Assembly: GCF_023701745.1 (NCBI RefSeq)
Contig: NZ_JAJOZB010000001.1
Location: 1 to 64,000 of the forward strand
Length of the DNA stretch: 64,000 nucleotides
Reading direction: 5' to 3'
From: Streptomyces sp. RKAG293
GTDB taxonomy: Bacteria > Actinomycetota > Actinomycetes > Streptomycetales > Streptomycetaceae
Both the position numbers and the translations under genes were made by a program. Numbering within the stretch: the first letter of the stretch is position 1; the number at the start of each line of letters is the position of its first letter. Of this stretch, positions 26,561 to 36,136 are shown piece after piece. The notes below the pieces were generated by a model. The model had not been told where the DNA came from and did no database searches. It worked only from the letters and a program-made list of their open reading frames with translations.

Positions 26561-26749
26561 ATGCATCGGGCCATGGAAACCACCCAACGGCAAGGACTGC
26601 AGAGCGACCTTCGCACCCTTGCCGCCCGCGTCCTGGCCGACGCCGAAGGCCGCTATGCCAGCGCAGAACACGGGTGGCAGGCGGGAGTCGAATGGGTCCT
26701 GCTCTACCTGGAGAACACCGCAAGCGGCCTGACCGAAGAACGGTCGTAG
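26561..26749 (+). CDS. Small hypothetical protein (62 aa)
   Basis: 62 residues, helical and acidic (RTLAARVLADAEGRYASAEHGWQAG, then EWVLLYLENTASGL) with natural amino-acid balance. A second ATG four codons in is an alternative start. No strong ribosome-binding site. Not recognised. It lies between a double terminator and a transposase relic that faces it. Confidence 0.45.
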   Translation: MHRAMETTQRQGLQSDLRTLAARVLADAEGRYASAEHGWQAGVEWVLLYLENTASGLTEERS

Positions 26750-26759
26750 CAAACGGCAT

Positions 26760-27128
26760 CACGCGCGCGTCCCACACGAACGCCTGGCCTGAGCTTGTTC
26801 TTTATCCACCAAGATCTTCCGGGCTTGCCGATGGCCTTGAGGGTCTCGGGGCGGTTGACGGTCTTGCCGACGTCGTAGCGGGGTGCCCGGTGCTTGTTCT
26901 TGGCGCCGGGAGGCCGTCCAGGGCCAGCTCCTCGGGGTTTGGGAACACGGGCCGGGCAGGCGAGGTGAGCGCGGATGTTCCTGAACCCCCGGCGGACCCG
27001 TGCCGGAGTGAGCCGGTCGAGGGTGGTGGGCTTCTCCCAGGGCCTGCGAAGGTCCACGGCAAGTGGCCGGGCCAGTCGAAGCTGTGTGTGGGCGACGATC
27101 AGGATCCAGGTCCAGCGGTCCGCTCGTT
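26760..27128 (-). pseudogene. Transposase C-terminal relic
   Basis: Reads RWTWILIVAHTQLRLARPLA, VDLRRPWEKP, RLTPARVRRGFRNIRAHL, GPGRPPGAKNKHRAPRYDVG and KTVNRP. I recognise this as the end of a large Streptomyces transposase family. No N-terminal part or catalytic core is left. Confidence 0.7.
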
Positions 27129-27534
27129 TACGAGCCCTTCAGTAAACACGGCGACTGCTTCGGCGCCGGGGCATCAAGGGAAATTGGAGTAGGGGTTACT
27201 CTCGGAGCGATCGCCGACGGTAGGCGAATATGGATACTGACGCGGCAACGGAGGGCATGAGGCCACTCGTTCCCGTGTACGCAGTGAGGCTGGAAAACGC
27301 CCTCCCCTGGCCGAGCTGCCGGCCCGCCTGCTGACGGAGCCCCCCGAAGTCTGCAGGCGGGCCACACAACGACTGCTCCTGATGAATTCCCGCGTCGTGG
27401 CCGACGCCCAGTTCACCACGCAGGTACCCGGTACGCATGTCACGGGTCTGTCCAGTCCTCGGCTCTGCTCTGTCGTCAGTGGTGACGACATGTGACGGGT
27501 CTCGTCGAAGCAAATGCACGACGTCAACTCTCCT

Positions 27535-27877
27535 GTGGCAACGGCGTTGTCAGGGCTCTCGGCGCTGGTCATGGATGATGTGGTGGACGACGGCGAGGTG
27601 ACCCGGGTCCCGACCCGGACCCCGGACGTTCCCTTTCCCTGCCCGATATGCGGGGCCCACAGGCACAGTGCACGGGTACCACGGCCGGACAGTTGCGGAT
27701 GTGCCAGTCGACAGCCGCCCGGTCGTGGTCAACGTTCAGGTGCGACGTCTGGTCTGCCCAGTCCTGGGGTGTCGTCGGCAGACCTTCCTCGAGCAAGTAC
27801 CGGGGTTATTGGAACGCCTTCAGCGCCGCACCACGCGTCTGACCAGCCAGGTCTCGGGGGCGGCCAAGGAGCAGTGA
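27535..27877 (+). pseudogene. ISL3-family transposase N-terminal relic
   Basis: LSGLSALVMDDVVDDGEV, then PCPICGAHRH. After a one-base shift it reads HGYHGRTVADVPVDSRPVVV, RRLVCPVLGCRRQTF, LERLQRRTTRLTSQVSG. This is the zinc-finger N-terminus of ISL3 transposases (CxxC...CPVxGC). It ends in an early stop and the DDE domain is absent. Confidence 0.75.
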
Positions 27878-27941
27878 GTGCGCCGGTAACGGTCAGGGCG
27901 GCGGAGCCGCAAACGGCTGCGATGCACCGCAGGGTTGTCAT
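27873..27941 (-). pseudogene. Possible signal-peptide fragment cut by ISL3 relic
   Basis: MTTLRCIAAVCGSAALTVTG reads like a signal peptide whose gene stops where ISL3 sequence begins. It is short, so this is only a suggestion. Confidence 0.2.
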
Positions 27942-28086
27942 CAGCTTCGCTGCCGCCACCACCCGCAACGCAGCCCGGCAGACCCGCGCCCGTGGCCATC
28001 CCTCCTGGAGCGCCGGCCTGCACGGCTGACCGGTTCGTCCGTTCTCCGCCGGTCAGGCCACTGCATAACGTCGGCCGGTGCGACCG

Positions 28087-28410
28087 TCAGTCCACAATGA
28101 AGAGACGGACGCCCTCACGAGTACTGGAGCGGTGGGCCTCCACGTCGTTTCCCACCTGATAACTGCTCCCGGCCTCGACCGTGACGACCTCACCGTTGGC
28201 CAGCTCCGTGGTAAGGGCCCCCTCCAGCACCAGGAGGATGTGACCCCGGTTGCACCAGTGGTCGGCCAGGTATCCGGGGCTGTACTCGACCATGCGGACC
28301 CTTGTGGAGCCGAACTCACAGGTCTTCCAGGTCGCACTCCCGGTCTCGCCAGGGTGTTCGGATACGGGAACCTGCGACCAGTCGGTGATTCCGAAGGGTA
28401 TATCGTTCAT
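28087..28410 (-). CDS. Cupin-fold protein (DHCW-motif type)
   Basis: 107 residues from the inner ATG, with GAGG six bases upstream. Single small cupin barrel: the ADHWCNRGHILLVLEGAL motif gives the DHWC/H metal-like signature, and a second cupin motif (VVTVEAGSSYQVGNDVEAHR) follows. Small cupins of this kind bind metal or small ligands. No reaction can be assigned. A 35-bp perfect hairpin separates it from the VOC gene upstream on the same strand. Confidence 0.8.
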   Translation of the reverse strand: MNDIPFGITDWSQVPVSEHPGETGSATWKTCEFGSTRVRMVEYSPGYLADHWCNRGHILLVLEGALTTELANGEVVTVEAGSSYQVGNDVEAHRSSTREGVRLFIVD

Positions 28411-28491
28411 TTTCATCCTCGAATTGTATATGAGGTTCCGGCAGACCGAGATGACTTCCGGGAAGTCCCGCGACGGAGTCGAAAGGGTTTT

Positions 28492-28569
28492 CCCCCGGTT
28501 CGTGGGAATGAGTGGATGGCGCTCCGACCCCTGCCGGAGCGCCATCCACTCATTCCCACGAACCGGGGG
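28492..28569. repeat. 35-bp perfect inverted repeat
   Basis: Two exactly complementary 35-bp arms (beginning CCCCCGGTTCGTGGG) flank eight bases. It lies in the spacer after the VOC gene stop and upstream of the cupin gene. It is far longer than a normal terminator. Confidence 0.9.
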
Positions 28570-28592
28570 CGCACGGGTTCGGCCCTCCTGGA

Positions 28593-29003
28593 TCAGGAGG
28601 GCGGCGCGAAGAACTCGAGCGCGATGTTGTCAGGATCACGAAATGAGAGCCCGGAGCCGTAGTGTGCGTCGACGATCCCGCCGTGTGCGACTCCGAGACC
28701 GTCGAGATGCCGTTCCCATCCCTCCAGTTCGGCACGGTCTGCACAGGCGAAGGCTACGTGGTCTAGACCCTGGCGGCGCTCGTCGAACCCCCCTCTCCCT
28801 TCAGCGGAGGGGGTCTCCCCCGAGGGGAACTGGTGGAGTCCAAGCAGTGCCCCGCCGTTGAGAGCGAACACCACATGACGGAAGGGCCCTGTGTCCTCGT
28901 CGAGGACCGGATCGGAATCGGTTACCCGCCTGTACCATTCCACACTTGTTTCCAGATCGAAAACGGTGAGAGCCACGTGTGAAAGCCCGGGAAACTCAGT
29001 CAT
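28593..29003 (-). CDS. VOC (glyoxalase/dioxygenase-fold) protein
   Basis: 136 residues with two beta-alpha-beta-beta-beta units: SHVALTVFDLETSVEWYRRV near the N-terminus and GLDHVAFACADRAELEGWERHL in the second, ending SFRDPDNIALEFFAPP. Metal ligands of the family are plausible at His9, His67 and the last Glu (ALEFF). Substrate unknown. A consensus TGAGTA-N5-TGCTCA box lies 58 bp before the start, so it probably belongs to the same regulon as the repeat proteins. Confidence 0.88.
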   Translation of the reverse strand: MTEFPGLSHVALTVFDLETSVEWYRRVTDSDPVLDEDTGPFRHVVFALNGGALLGLHQFPSGETPSAEGRGGFDERRQGLDHVAFACADRAELEGWERHLDGLGVAHGGIVDAHYGSGLSFRDPDNIALEFFAPPS

Positions 29004-29060
29004 AAATTACCTCGCCTCTCGCTCGTTAAGGAAACACTAGAACCTTGCCAGCGAGAAGAG

Positions 29061-29077
29061 TGAGTAACCATTGCTCA
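29061..29077. promoter_or_regulatory. 17-bp box TGAGTA-N5-TGCTCA
   Basis: Consensus copy 58 bp upstream of the VOC gene start, at a typical promoter/operator distance. Confidence 0.65.
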
Positions 29078-29429
29078 TCTGTCGATGACGCGTTCGAATC
29101 TGTGGCGTCATGCCAACGCCTTGTGATGCTTCGCCGGGCACCATGTAAGGATCAGCTCGTAGGACAAGGGCTTGTGCCGGGCATCCCTGGCAAGGCGAAC
29201 CGAGAGGTCGGCGGCCGACAGGGCAGGCCCGGCGTGACGAGACATCCGGCGATGCCGTCGCCGGCAGAACACTGGTCCGCCAGAGTGGAGCGTTCCTTCT
29301 GGAAAAAATCACCGAGGGGCCGACCAACGAGGATGTGGCGATCGCCTGCGGCGATATCAAGCGCCGTGGGAAATCGGTGGTGCCGGAAACATGGCGAGAT
29401 GCCCTCAATCCCCGACGCCGGGCTGGCAG

Positions 29430-29600
29430 CCTCGCGAGGCCACCGTGCGGCGCGTGCTCCAAAGAGTTGATGCTGACGCGCTGGGTGCGGCGATCCGCGC
29501 CTGGCCGAGCCGGTCCCGTGGCCGGGCCGCCGCGCAGACCAGCCCGCCCGCACCCATTCTCGCGGTGGACCGCAAGACCGTGTGCGCGGCGCCCGCCCCG
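29430..29600 (+). pseudogene. ISAs1-family transposase fragment
   Basis: PREATVRRVLQRVDADALGA, AIRAW and PILAVDRKTVCAA correspond to the region before the first catalytic Asp (normally AVDGKTVRGA) of ISAs1 transposases. Both sides are cut; its right side abuts the decayed CrtC-like copy. The preceding stretch (29240-29410, frame with EGPTNEDVAIACGDIKRRGK) is protein-like but not recognised. Confidence 0.6.
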
Positions 29601-29695
29601 CCGCCCAGCCACGAGAACGACGCAGCCCTGATGCGAAGTGCGTACCACGTCGAGCCGCCCACCGCTCCACCCCACCAACCACCGCATCGCCGCCT

Positions 29696-30889
29696 TCTGC
29701 GTGCGCCGTCGCGTCGAGTGTCCATTCGTCCTGCCCCACCACGGTTCCAACAGGATCCGCGCGTCAGCGCTCTCGCTGTTGCGGCATAGGGCGTGGCTGC
29801 CGTCGGGGTCGGTGTATTCCAGAGCAAGGGTGCGCGAAACCGGTTGGGTGACTTCGACGTGGATGCGCCGCAGGCCTGCGCGCCCGCTGACCGTCCAGGT
29901 GGGCAAGCGATCCGGGCGGTGAAACGGCTGATCCCGGCCCAGCCGATCGCGGTGCGCAGCCCGCCGCGTGGCCAGGTACGGCCGCCAGTGCGCCACCGCA
30001 GGAAGACCAGCGGTGGCAGCCGGTCGAGGCCGGGACGCATGGAGATGGCGGCGATGATCTCCAGGACGTCCCCACCGCCGAGGTCCGCGTGAAGCCAGGC
30101 CCAGCGGCGGGCGTTGTCGTGTCCGTAGATCCTGGCCGTCGCACCGGACGCGTCGCGCAGTGTCAGTTCGATGTCGCCGTGCCGGACGGTTCCCGTGTAT
30201 CGGGCCGTGGCGGCCGGGACCATCTGTGCGGCAGGTAGCAGGGGGTGGCGCCATGACCAGCGCGGGAAGGTGTATAGCGGCGCTCGCTCGGGCGTCTCCA
30301 CCAGATCCCAGTGCAGGGATCCGGCTCTGCCGCGCAACCGCCCGGGCAGCGCTTCGACACCCGCGGCGGCGAAACCCGCGGCGGGCGTGTGCCAGGGTGC
30401 GGGGCCGAACCGCGCGTGCTGCACCTGCCTGTCCGGGGGGAAGAGCGCGGCCCAGCCGTGGGCGACTGGCTGCGATCCGTCGGTGGGGGCGGTGAGTTCA
30501 TGGTGAAGCCACAGCCCGGTGCCGGTCGCCTGGTCGGTCGCGGTGGTGTACCAGACTTCAGTGCGTCCAGGCTGTCCCTTCCAACGAGGCGCCCACTGCT
30601 GATGCCGCTCCCGACGAGGGAAGCGGAAACTCACGAGGAACGGTACGAGCGCGGTGGCCAGACTGAATCGAACCGTGCCGTGGCCGATCCGTTCGCCCTC
30701 GTTGGTCAAGACGAACGGCAGCACCGTCATGGACGCCAGCGGCCGCAGGGGCGTCACGGACTTCCACCCCTCCAACGTGCAGCGCTCCGCGCCGAAGTAG
30801 AACTCCAGCCGATAGTGCATCCGGCGCCGAGCCACGGGAGAGATTTCCAACGTCCCCGTGATCGCGAGGCCGTGAGCGTGACCGGCCAT
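29696..30889 (-). pseudogene. Decayed second copy of CrtC/AttH-like gene
   Basis: Collinear with the intact gene at 14.3-15.8 kb but starts inside it (lacking about 70 residues). It has a one-base deletion after RFTARI, and a second shift near PWWGR before WTLDATAHAE. Homology stops exactly where the original meets the GMC gene, so no GMC copy follows. Non-functional. Confidence 0.85.
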
Positions 30890-31594
30890 CAATGGCCCCC
30901 CATGCCGTCGAGCATGAGCTGTTCGGTTGCGGTCAGAGACGCCTGTGCCGCCTCGTGCGCGGCGGTACAGTCACCGTTCTCCACGGCGGCGACCACCGGT
31001 TCCAGGCGCGTGCAGGCCTGCCGTGCGTCCTGGAAGGGGTGTGCCAGATGCGACCGCATCGGCAGATAGGCGTTGAACAATGTGTTGGTCAGCAGTACAT
31101 AGACACGGTTGCCCGTCGCGCGCGCCAGCGCCCGGTGCACCTCGACGTCCGCGAGCTGCACCGCGTCCGGGTCCGCACCGGCGCCGACCGCTTCCAGCAG
31201 CAAGCGCAATTCGGCGCATTGGGCCCGGGTGGCCCGCTCGGCTGCGCGTTCCGCGATCAGTGACCCGGACGCGGCGCCGCACTTCGAAGATCTCCTCGAG
31301 CCATCCCGCGTCGTGCCGGACCAGCATCGGGAGCAGGTCCGCGCCTCCGAGCCGGAGGAAGTCGCGCACGCGCGTCCCCACGCCGCGGCGGGTCTCCAGG
31401 AGACCCGCCTGCACCAGACGGCCGAAGGCATGCTTGAGCGTCGTCCGGGTCACCCCGTAGCCGTCGGCGAGCTCCCGCTCGGGCGGCAGATAACTCCCTG
31501 CGGGATGCCGTCCGGACAGGACGTCCCTCTGCAGCCGGCCCTCCAGGACATCGACGATCGTCTCGCGCGGCAGCGTCTCCATCGGATAACCCAT
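30889..31594 (-). pseudogene. Decayed second copy of FadR-type regulator
   Basis: The N-terminal 120 residues, including the HTH (PPERELADGYGVTRTTLKHA), match the intact regulator closely. One inserted base (around 31262-31275, CCGGACGCGG in place of CCGATGCTG) shifts the frame at FEVRR. The effector domain continues in another frame to GMGGH. An HTH-only product could still be made. Confidence 0.88.
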
Positions 31595-31623
31595 CAGATT
31601 CCGACCAGTGGTTCAAAGGTCTT

Positions 31624-31640
31624 TGAGCAGTGACCACTCA
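31624..31640. promoter_or_regulatory. 17-bp box TGAGCA-N5-CACTCA
   Basis: Near-consensus copy, 30 bp upstream of the FadR relic and 144 bp before the divergent repeat-protein gene. It overlaps the degenerate FadR operator, so its assignment is uncertain. Confidence 0.4.
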
Positions 31641-31783
31641 GGCATCCCGATCGGTGGTCTCGTTAAATTGGGGGCGGTAGTGACAGCTTGGGTGGGCGCT
31701 GCAGACTTCGCTTCATGCCTGACTCATCACGTTGTCCCTATTTGTCCCAGTATCGATACTGCTTGTGAATGGGAGTCCAAGGA

Positions 31784-33316
31784 ATGAGTTTGTTCAAAAC
31801 AGGGGGCCTGAAGGCCGGGACTTCTCCCGGCGCAACCCCGTCGGCCAGGCGCACGACTTCGTTGGTGATGGCTGCGACTGCTGCACTGTCGGTGATCGCG
31901 GGCGGTGCCCTTGCCGTGGCGTCTCCGCTGGCGTCGAGCGCGCAGGCTGCTTCGGCTGCGGCGGCCACGCCGTCGGGCTATGAGCTGACCATGAAGGACA
32001 GCGACAGTCGGCAGTGGATGATTGCCCCAGACGGCACGCAAACCAAGACGAACTCCGCTTTGGCTGCAGGTACGAATCCCTCCGTGGCCAACATAGCTAA
32101 TGGTGGTTTTGTCACAGCATTCGCGGATTCGAATCGCGGTCTGTGGCAGGGTGATCCTTTCTCGGCGGCGCCGGTGACGACGGCAATTGGGGGTTTCTCG
32201 CTGCCTGCGAATTCCAGCCCTGCAGTCGATGGCGACAATAACAACGGCGCATTCAAGATGGTATTCGCAGCAAACGGCAAGATGAATCTTGTCGTGGGGA
32301 GTGGTCCGAACAGCGTGCCCGACGTCATTGATGACCCAGCAGCGCCCAATACCAGTCCCGATATCACGCGGGTGGGTGCATTTGGGTTCTGGGAGGCGGC
32401 GTGGGTCGACGCCAATCGGAACGTGGTGTACATAGGCCCCGACCGCATAGTCCACACGGTGACGGACTTCAAGGTGCAGCCCGGTACCAACGCCAGCATC
32501 GCCTCATCAGGTGACGGTTTCATGATTGCGGCACAAGCCGATGACAGTCGGCTGTGGCTCATGGCTGGCAGCGGCCTTGGCAACGTTGTGGCGACCAAGA
32601 CCGGGTCCGCCATGAACACCGGAACCAGCCCCTCCATTGCGAACTCGCAGACTGGTGGTTACCAGGTTGCGTTCGTCGCGTCCGACGGCACCTTGTGGGT
32701 GACGGGCACTCAGGGCGGAGTCGTGAAGAGCGGTCATATTCCGGACGGAAGTCCGGAGATCGCCAGCAGTCCCGTTGACCACAGCTGGAAGGTGGCGTTC
32801 ATCGGTGCCGGATCCAACCACCTGGTGACCTTCGACTCCGCCAGCCGAACGGTCGACACCGGCTTGACCATGGCCCCGCACTCGACTCCCGGTATCGCCT
32901 TTGTGACGCCTGTTGTCCCGCCGCCGCCGCCGACCACGCCGCCGACCACCCCGCCGGCCACGCAGCAGCACAGCTCGTACACCATCGAGAACTGCAACCA
33001 CGTCGCGCACAGTGCCACTGGTAACCAGGGCCTGAACATCTTTGTCTGGGTCAAGGACCTTGCGGGAGGCACCTTCAACAAGGTCTCGACCTTGTCGGGA
33101 GTCCCGACAGACCACCCGTGCGGCTTCGGGTCCACACCTGCGCGTTTCACGTTCAATCCCATTCAGGGCCACAGCTACGTGATCCAGGTAACTCTCGACA
33201 ATGCTCTGGGCCAGACCGCATGCAACACGAACTCGCCCACCAGTTGCCTCCAGTTCGTGGACTCGTTTGTCGGCAATGCGGGCAGTGCGCCCCGCACTCA
33301 GAGGATCGACGTCTGA
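31784..33316 (+). CDS. Exported GTSPSI-repeat protein with C-terminal domain
   Basis: 510 residues from an ATG with GGGAG eight bases upstream. Long signal peptide (RRTTSLVMAATAALSVIAGG, Ala-rich cleavage region near residue 55). Six to seven repeats of about 45 residues (GTNPSVANIANGGF, NTSPDITRVGAFGFWEAAW, GTSPSIANSQTGGYQVAF...LWV) cover residues 80-375. A Pro/Thr linker (PPPPPTTPPTTPP) leads to a separate C-terminal domain of about 120 residues with paired Cys (ENCNHV, HPCGFG, TACN, TSCLQF). Probably a secreted binding protein with two modules. Function not known. Confidence 0.8.
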   Translation: MSLFKTGGLKAGTSPGATPSARRTTSLVMAATAALSVIAGGALAVASPLASSAQAASAAAATPSGYELTMKDSDSRQWMIAPDGTQTKTNSALAAGTNPSVANIANGGFVTAFADSNRGLWQGDPFSAAPVTTAIGGFSLPANSSPAVDGDNNNGAFKMVFAANGKMNLVVGSGPNSVPDVIDDPAAPNTSPDITRVGAFGFWEAAWVDANRNVVYIGPDRIVHTVTDFKVQPGTNASIASSGDGFMIAAQADDSRLWLMAGSGLGNVVATKTGSAMNTGTSPSIANSQTGGYQVAFVASDGTLWVTGTQGGVVKSGHIPDGSPEIASSPVDHSWKVAFIGAGSNHLVTFDSASRTVDTGLTMAPHSTPGIAFVTPVVPPPPPTTPPTTPPATQQHSSYTIENCNHVAHSATGNQGLNIFVWVKDLAGGTFNKVSTLSGVPTDHPCGFGSTPARFTFNPIQGHSYVIQVTLDNALGQTACNTNSPTSCLQFVDSFVGNAGSAPRTQRIDV

Positions 33317-33411
33317 CGCTAGGACCTGTCCGGTCGATCTTTGAGGCGATGGCGTCTGACACCCGTGTATCTCGTTGTCGAAGGTCTCGTCGAGTGAGGT
33401 AGAAGGACGGC

Positions 33412-33885
33412 ATGGATACCGCCGTACTTGCGCAGATGCTGGACGAGACCTTCGATCATGCTGTCGTGCACCACGGATACACCGACTACATGCGCGACTA
33501 CGAGGTCATCGTCTACGCGACGCGTGATCCCCGTACGGGCATCACGCCGTCCCACCTGCGGTATCTCTTCCGGTACTGCGTCGAGGCCCGATGCGAGACG
33601 TCAGTGCCGGCGGAGACCTGGCGTATCTCTTTGGACGACCGGCTCATCGACCACGGAACCGGTATCGACCTCGACGGATACGTCTGGGGCGTGAAGTGGC
33701 ATGGTCTGTACCCGGGAGCCAAGCTTCGCCCTGAGTCGGAGGAGACCCGCCGCTGGTCGAAGGCCCTCGGGATCGACTTCCATGAGGTACGCATTGAGAC
33801 CAGCGCACACAACCTGACCTTGCTCTTCTCGGACCTTCAGGTGAGCGAGGTCTCGGTCGGATACACGCCCTTCGTCACGGAGTAG
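33412..33885 (+). CDS. YxiG-like conserved hypothetical protein
   Basis: 157 residues. Features MLDETFDHAVVHHGYTDYMR, DYEVIVYATRDPRTG, HLRYLFRYCVEA, LDGYVWGVKWHGLYPGA and LFSDLQVSEVSVGYTPFV. I know this pattern from actinobacterial YxiG-like proteins. It is intact and alone between a repeat protein and an IS5 relic. The role is unknown. In other bacteria YxiG-like proteins occur near polymorphic toxin or immunity genes, so an immunity role is only a guess. Confidence 0.65.
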   Translation: MDTAVLAQMLDETFDHAVVHHGYTDYMRDYEVIVYATRDPRTGITPSHLRYLFRYCVEARCETSVPAETWRISLDDRLIDHGTGIDLDGYVWGVKWHGLYPGAKLRPESEETRRWSKALGIDFHEVRIETSAHNLTLLFSDLQVSEVSVGYTPFVTE

Positions 33886-33941
33886 GGAGCAGGATTCGTG
33901 TGATCTTGTAAATGGCGCGTGGTCTGGTCGTTCTTCCTGTC

Positions 33942-34700
33942 ATGGGGCGGGGTGATCTGAGTGATGCCGAGTGGGAACGGCTGCGGCCGTTCCTGCCAGT
34001 CAGCAACAGGCGTTGTGGCCGGTGGCGGGATCACCGGCAGGTGATCGACGGGATTCTGCACCGGGTACGGACCGGCGTGCAGTGGCGTGACCTGCCCGAA
34101 CGATTCGGGCCATGGACGACCGTCTAGGAACGGCACCGGCTGTGGTCAGCCGACGGGACGTGGGAGCGTCTGCTCCAGCAGGCTCAGGCCCAGGCCGACG
34201 CGGCCGGGGAGATCGACTGGGACGTCTCGGTCGACTCCACCATCGTGTGGGCGCCCGCACCGACCCGCCGCCGGCCCCCGCGTCAAAGGGGGCCGAAGGG
34301 CCAGAACATCAGGACGAAACGCCGTGGCAGAGCCTGCACGCCTGTCTGGTGGAGGTGGTGCGGGAGGTGAGGGTCTGGGCCGCTCGCGCGGGGGGTTCAC
34401 CACCAAGCTCCACCTGAGTGGGGACGGCCGCTGCCGCCCGCTGGCCCTGGTCGTCAGACCAGGTCATCGGACGGATTGCACGCAGTTCAAGCCGGTTCTG
34501 GAGAAGATCCGCGTCCCGAAGCTCGGGCCGGGCAGGCCGCGCAAGAAGCCGGACAGCGTCGCGGCCGGCAAGGCCTATAGCAACGGGCTCTGCCGGGACT
34601 ATCTGCGGCAACGGGGCATCCGGCACACGATTCCCGAGAAGGCCGGCAGCCGGTCGGGCCCGGAGCGAGGCTCAGCAGCTCTGCGGAGACGCTGCTCGGT
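33942..34700 (+). pseudogene. IS5-family transposase, broken
   Basis: SDAEWERLRPFLPVSNRRCG, WRDHRQVIDGILHRVRTGVQ, WRDLPERFGPW, then TAG replaces a Tyr codon. Later frames give ERHRLWSADGTWERLLQQAQ, GGFTTKLHLSGDGRCRPLAL and RGIRHTIPEKA. The last catalytic Glu region is missing. Confidence 0.85.
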
Positions 34701-34716
34701 CGGAGCTTCGATGAGT

Positions 34717-34748
34717 AAGCCGGTACCTCTGCACGGAGGTACCGGCTT
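34717..34748. terminator. Hairpin after ricin-type gene
   Basis: AAGCCGGTACCTC and exact complement (13 bp) around six bases, 50 bp beyond the stop of the minus-strand ricin-type gene. Confidence 0.7.
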
Positions 34749-34798
34749 CTGGTCTGTCGGGACCAATAGGTATGAGTACTCAGTTTCAGGCCGCTGGT

Positions 34799-35083
34799 TC
34801 ACTGATAGCATGTGCAGCCGGCCGACGGTCCCCACAGTTGGGCGGCGGTGAGGTTATCCGCGTATGTCTCCAGGGGCGTGCCGTTGGCGGAATGCGATCC
34901 GGTCACGTCCAGGACGCCGTCGGTGAGCAGGGTGAACGACTCGATCAGGCCGCCGCCGAACGACCTCCCGCTGTGGGTCCAGTTGGGGAGGTGCCACCAC
35001 TGCTTCTCGTCGTTCGCGTTGCAGGTTTGCTGGACGACCGCGACGCTGCCGTCGGACCGGACGGCGGTGTTGCTCTCCACGGC
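34799..35083 (-). pseudogene. Ricin-type (QxW) exported protein, C-terminal part
   Basis: Reads CNANDEKQWWHLPNW and NGTPLETYADNLTAAQLWG: two QxW-type motifs (QWW, QLW) with evenly spaced structural residues, typical of beta-trefoil lectins. It is the downstream piece of a gene cut by the IS5-family element to its right. The reading frame does not rejoin perfectly with the upstream piece even when the element is removed. Confidence 0.7.
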
Positions 35084-35086
35084 TAA

Positions 35087-36136
35087 CGAGCTCGTGCATG
35101 GTTGGCGCTGGTGCGTTGGGGTCTTGGTCGTTGATCATGGTCAGTGTGGTGGGGAACCGGGCTCGTGCAGCGATCATCCAAAGCCAGCGGATCACTGGGC
35201 TGACACGCGATGTGATCGCTGAACTCATCGCCGAGATCGGCCCGTTGTGGCAGGAGCGGCACCATTCGGCCCTCACCTCGCGTCCCCGTCGCAGAGCAGT
35301 GGGAGCCGGAGCGAGGTACAAACTCGTCTTTGTCGACCGGCTGCTGGCCACGCCCGTTCATCTCCGCCATGGCGCCACCCATGACGTACTGGCCTGCTGG
35401 TTCGGGGTGGATCGCTCCACCATCACGCGCGCCATCGGTGAGGTGCGGCCGCTGCTGGCAGGGCGCGGCTGCACCGTGGCGCCCGATGTCCGACTGCACA
35501 CACTCGCCGAGGTCATCGACCATCTCGGTGCGAGCGGGCAGAGCGGGATCATCGACGGAACCGAGATCCGGGTCCGCAGACCAGCCGCGGGACGCAAAGA
35601 CCGGGAGAAGTTCATCTCCGGCAAGAACAAGCAGAACGCCGTCAAGTCCATGGTCCTCACCGACGCCGACGGCAGACTTCTGTTCTGCAGTCCAGCCCAG
35701 CCTGGAAGCTGTGCCGACATCACGCATGCCCGGCAGTTAGGACTGGTCAAGCACCTTGTCGACGGGCCTACCGTAGAGATCCTTGCTGACGCCGGCTACC
35801 AGGGACTGGGTGCGCAGACAGGCGGACGTGTCGTGACACCGCCACACCGCAAGTTCAAGAAGAACGCACCGGACTGGTACGAAGAGATCCACGAACGCCA
35901 GCGCAAGACCCACTCCTCACGTCGCATCCGCGTCGAGCACGGCATCGCGCACCTCAAGAACTGGCGAGCCCTCGCCCGCCACCACGGCCGACGCGAGCAC
36001 ATGAGTGACACCATCCAGGCCATCGCCGGGCTCCTGTCACACCAGCAGACTGCCACCCGCGGGCCCGGTCAGCCAAGGTGAACACCAAGCCGAGCCGCAC
36101 CTCTCGACGCGCCAGCGCCAACCATGCACGAGCTCG
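35087..36136. mobile_element. Intact IS5-family insertion sequence with TAA duplication
   Basis: 1050 bp. Perfect terminal inverted repeats: left end CGAGCTCGTGCATGGTTGGC, mirrored at the right end. TAA flanks both sides (35084-35086 and 36137-36139), a 3-bp target duplication of TNA type as in some IS5 subgroups. It carries one complete transposase gene and interrupts a ricin-type gene, so the insertion is recent compared with the other IS relics. Confidence 0.9.
35137..36081 (+). CDS. IS5-family transposase (DDE_Tnp_4 type)
   Basis: About 314 residues from the ATG chosen; the frame is open 39 bases further upstream. Helix-turn-helix in the N-terminal third (VLACWFGVDRSTITRAIGEV). DDE core: IIDGTEIRVRRP (first Asp), LFCSPAQPGSCADITHARQL, LADAGYQGL (second Asp), then RRIRVEHGIAHLKNWRAL (Glu). 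All catalytic positions are present, so it should be active. It spans nearly the whole element. Confidence 0.92.
   Translation: MVSVVGNRARAAIIQSQRITGLTRDVIAELIAEIGPLWQERHHSALTSRPRRRAVGAGARYKLVFVDRLLATPVHLRHGATHDVLACWFGVDRSTITRAIGEVRPLLAGRGCTVAPDVRLHTLAEVIDHLGASGQSGIIDGTEIRVRRPAAGRKDREKFISGKNKQNAVKSMVLTDADGRLLFCSPAQPGSCADITHARQLGLVKHLVDGPTVEILADAGYQGLGAQTGGRVVTPPHRKFKKNAPDWYEEIHERQRKTHSSRRIRVEHGIAHLKNWRALARHHGRREHMSDTIQAIAGLLSHQQTATRGPGQPR

Noticed and set aside
33412..33885. YxiG-like gene with the IS5 relic as a toxin-immunity cassette
   Set aside because: No toxin gene, export motif or RHS/LXG protein is next to it, so the idea has no support beyond loose family associations.
34770..34785. 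ATGAGTACTCAG near 34.77 kb as a regulon box
   Set aside because: The arms touch without spacer. It lies between an IS5 relic and a pseudogene.
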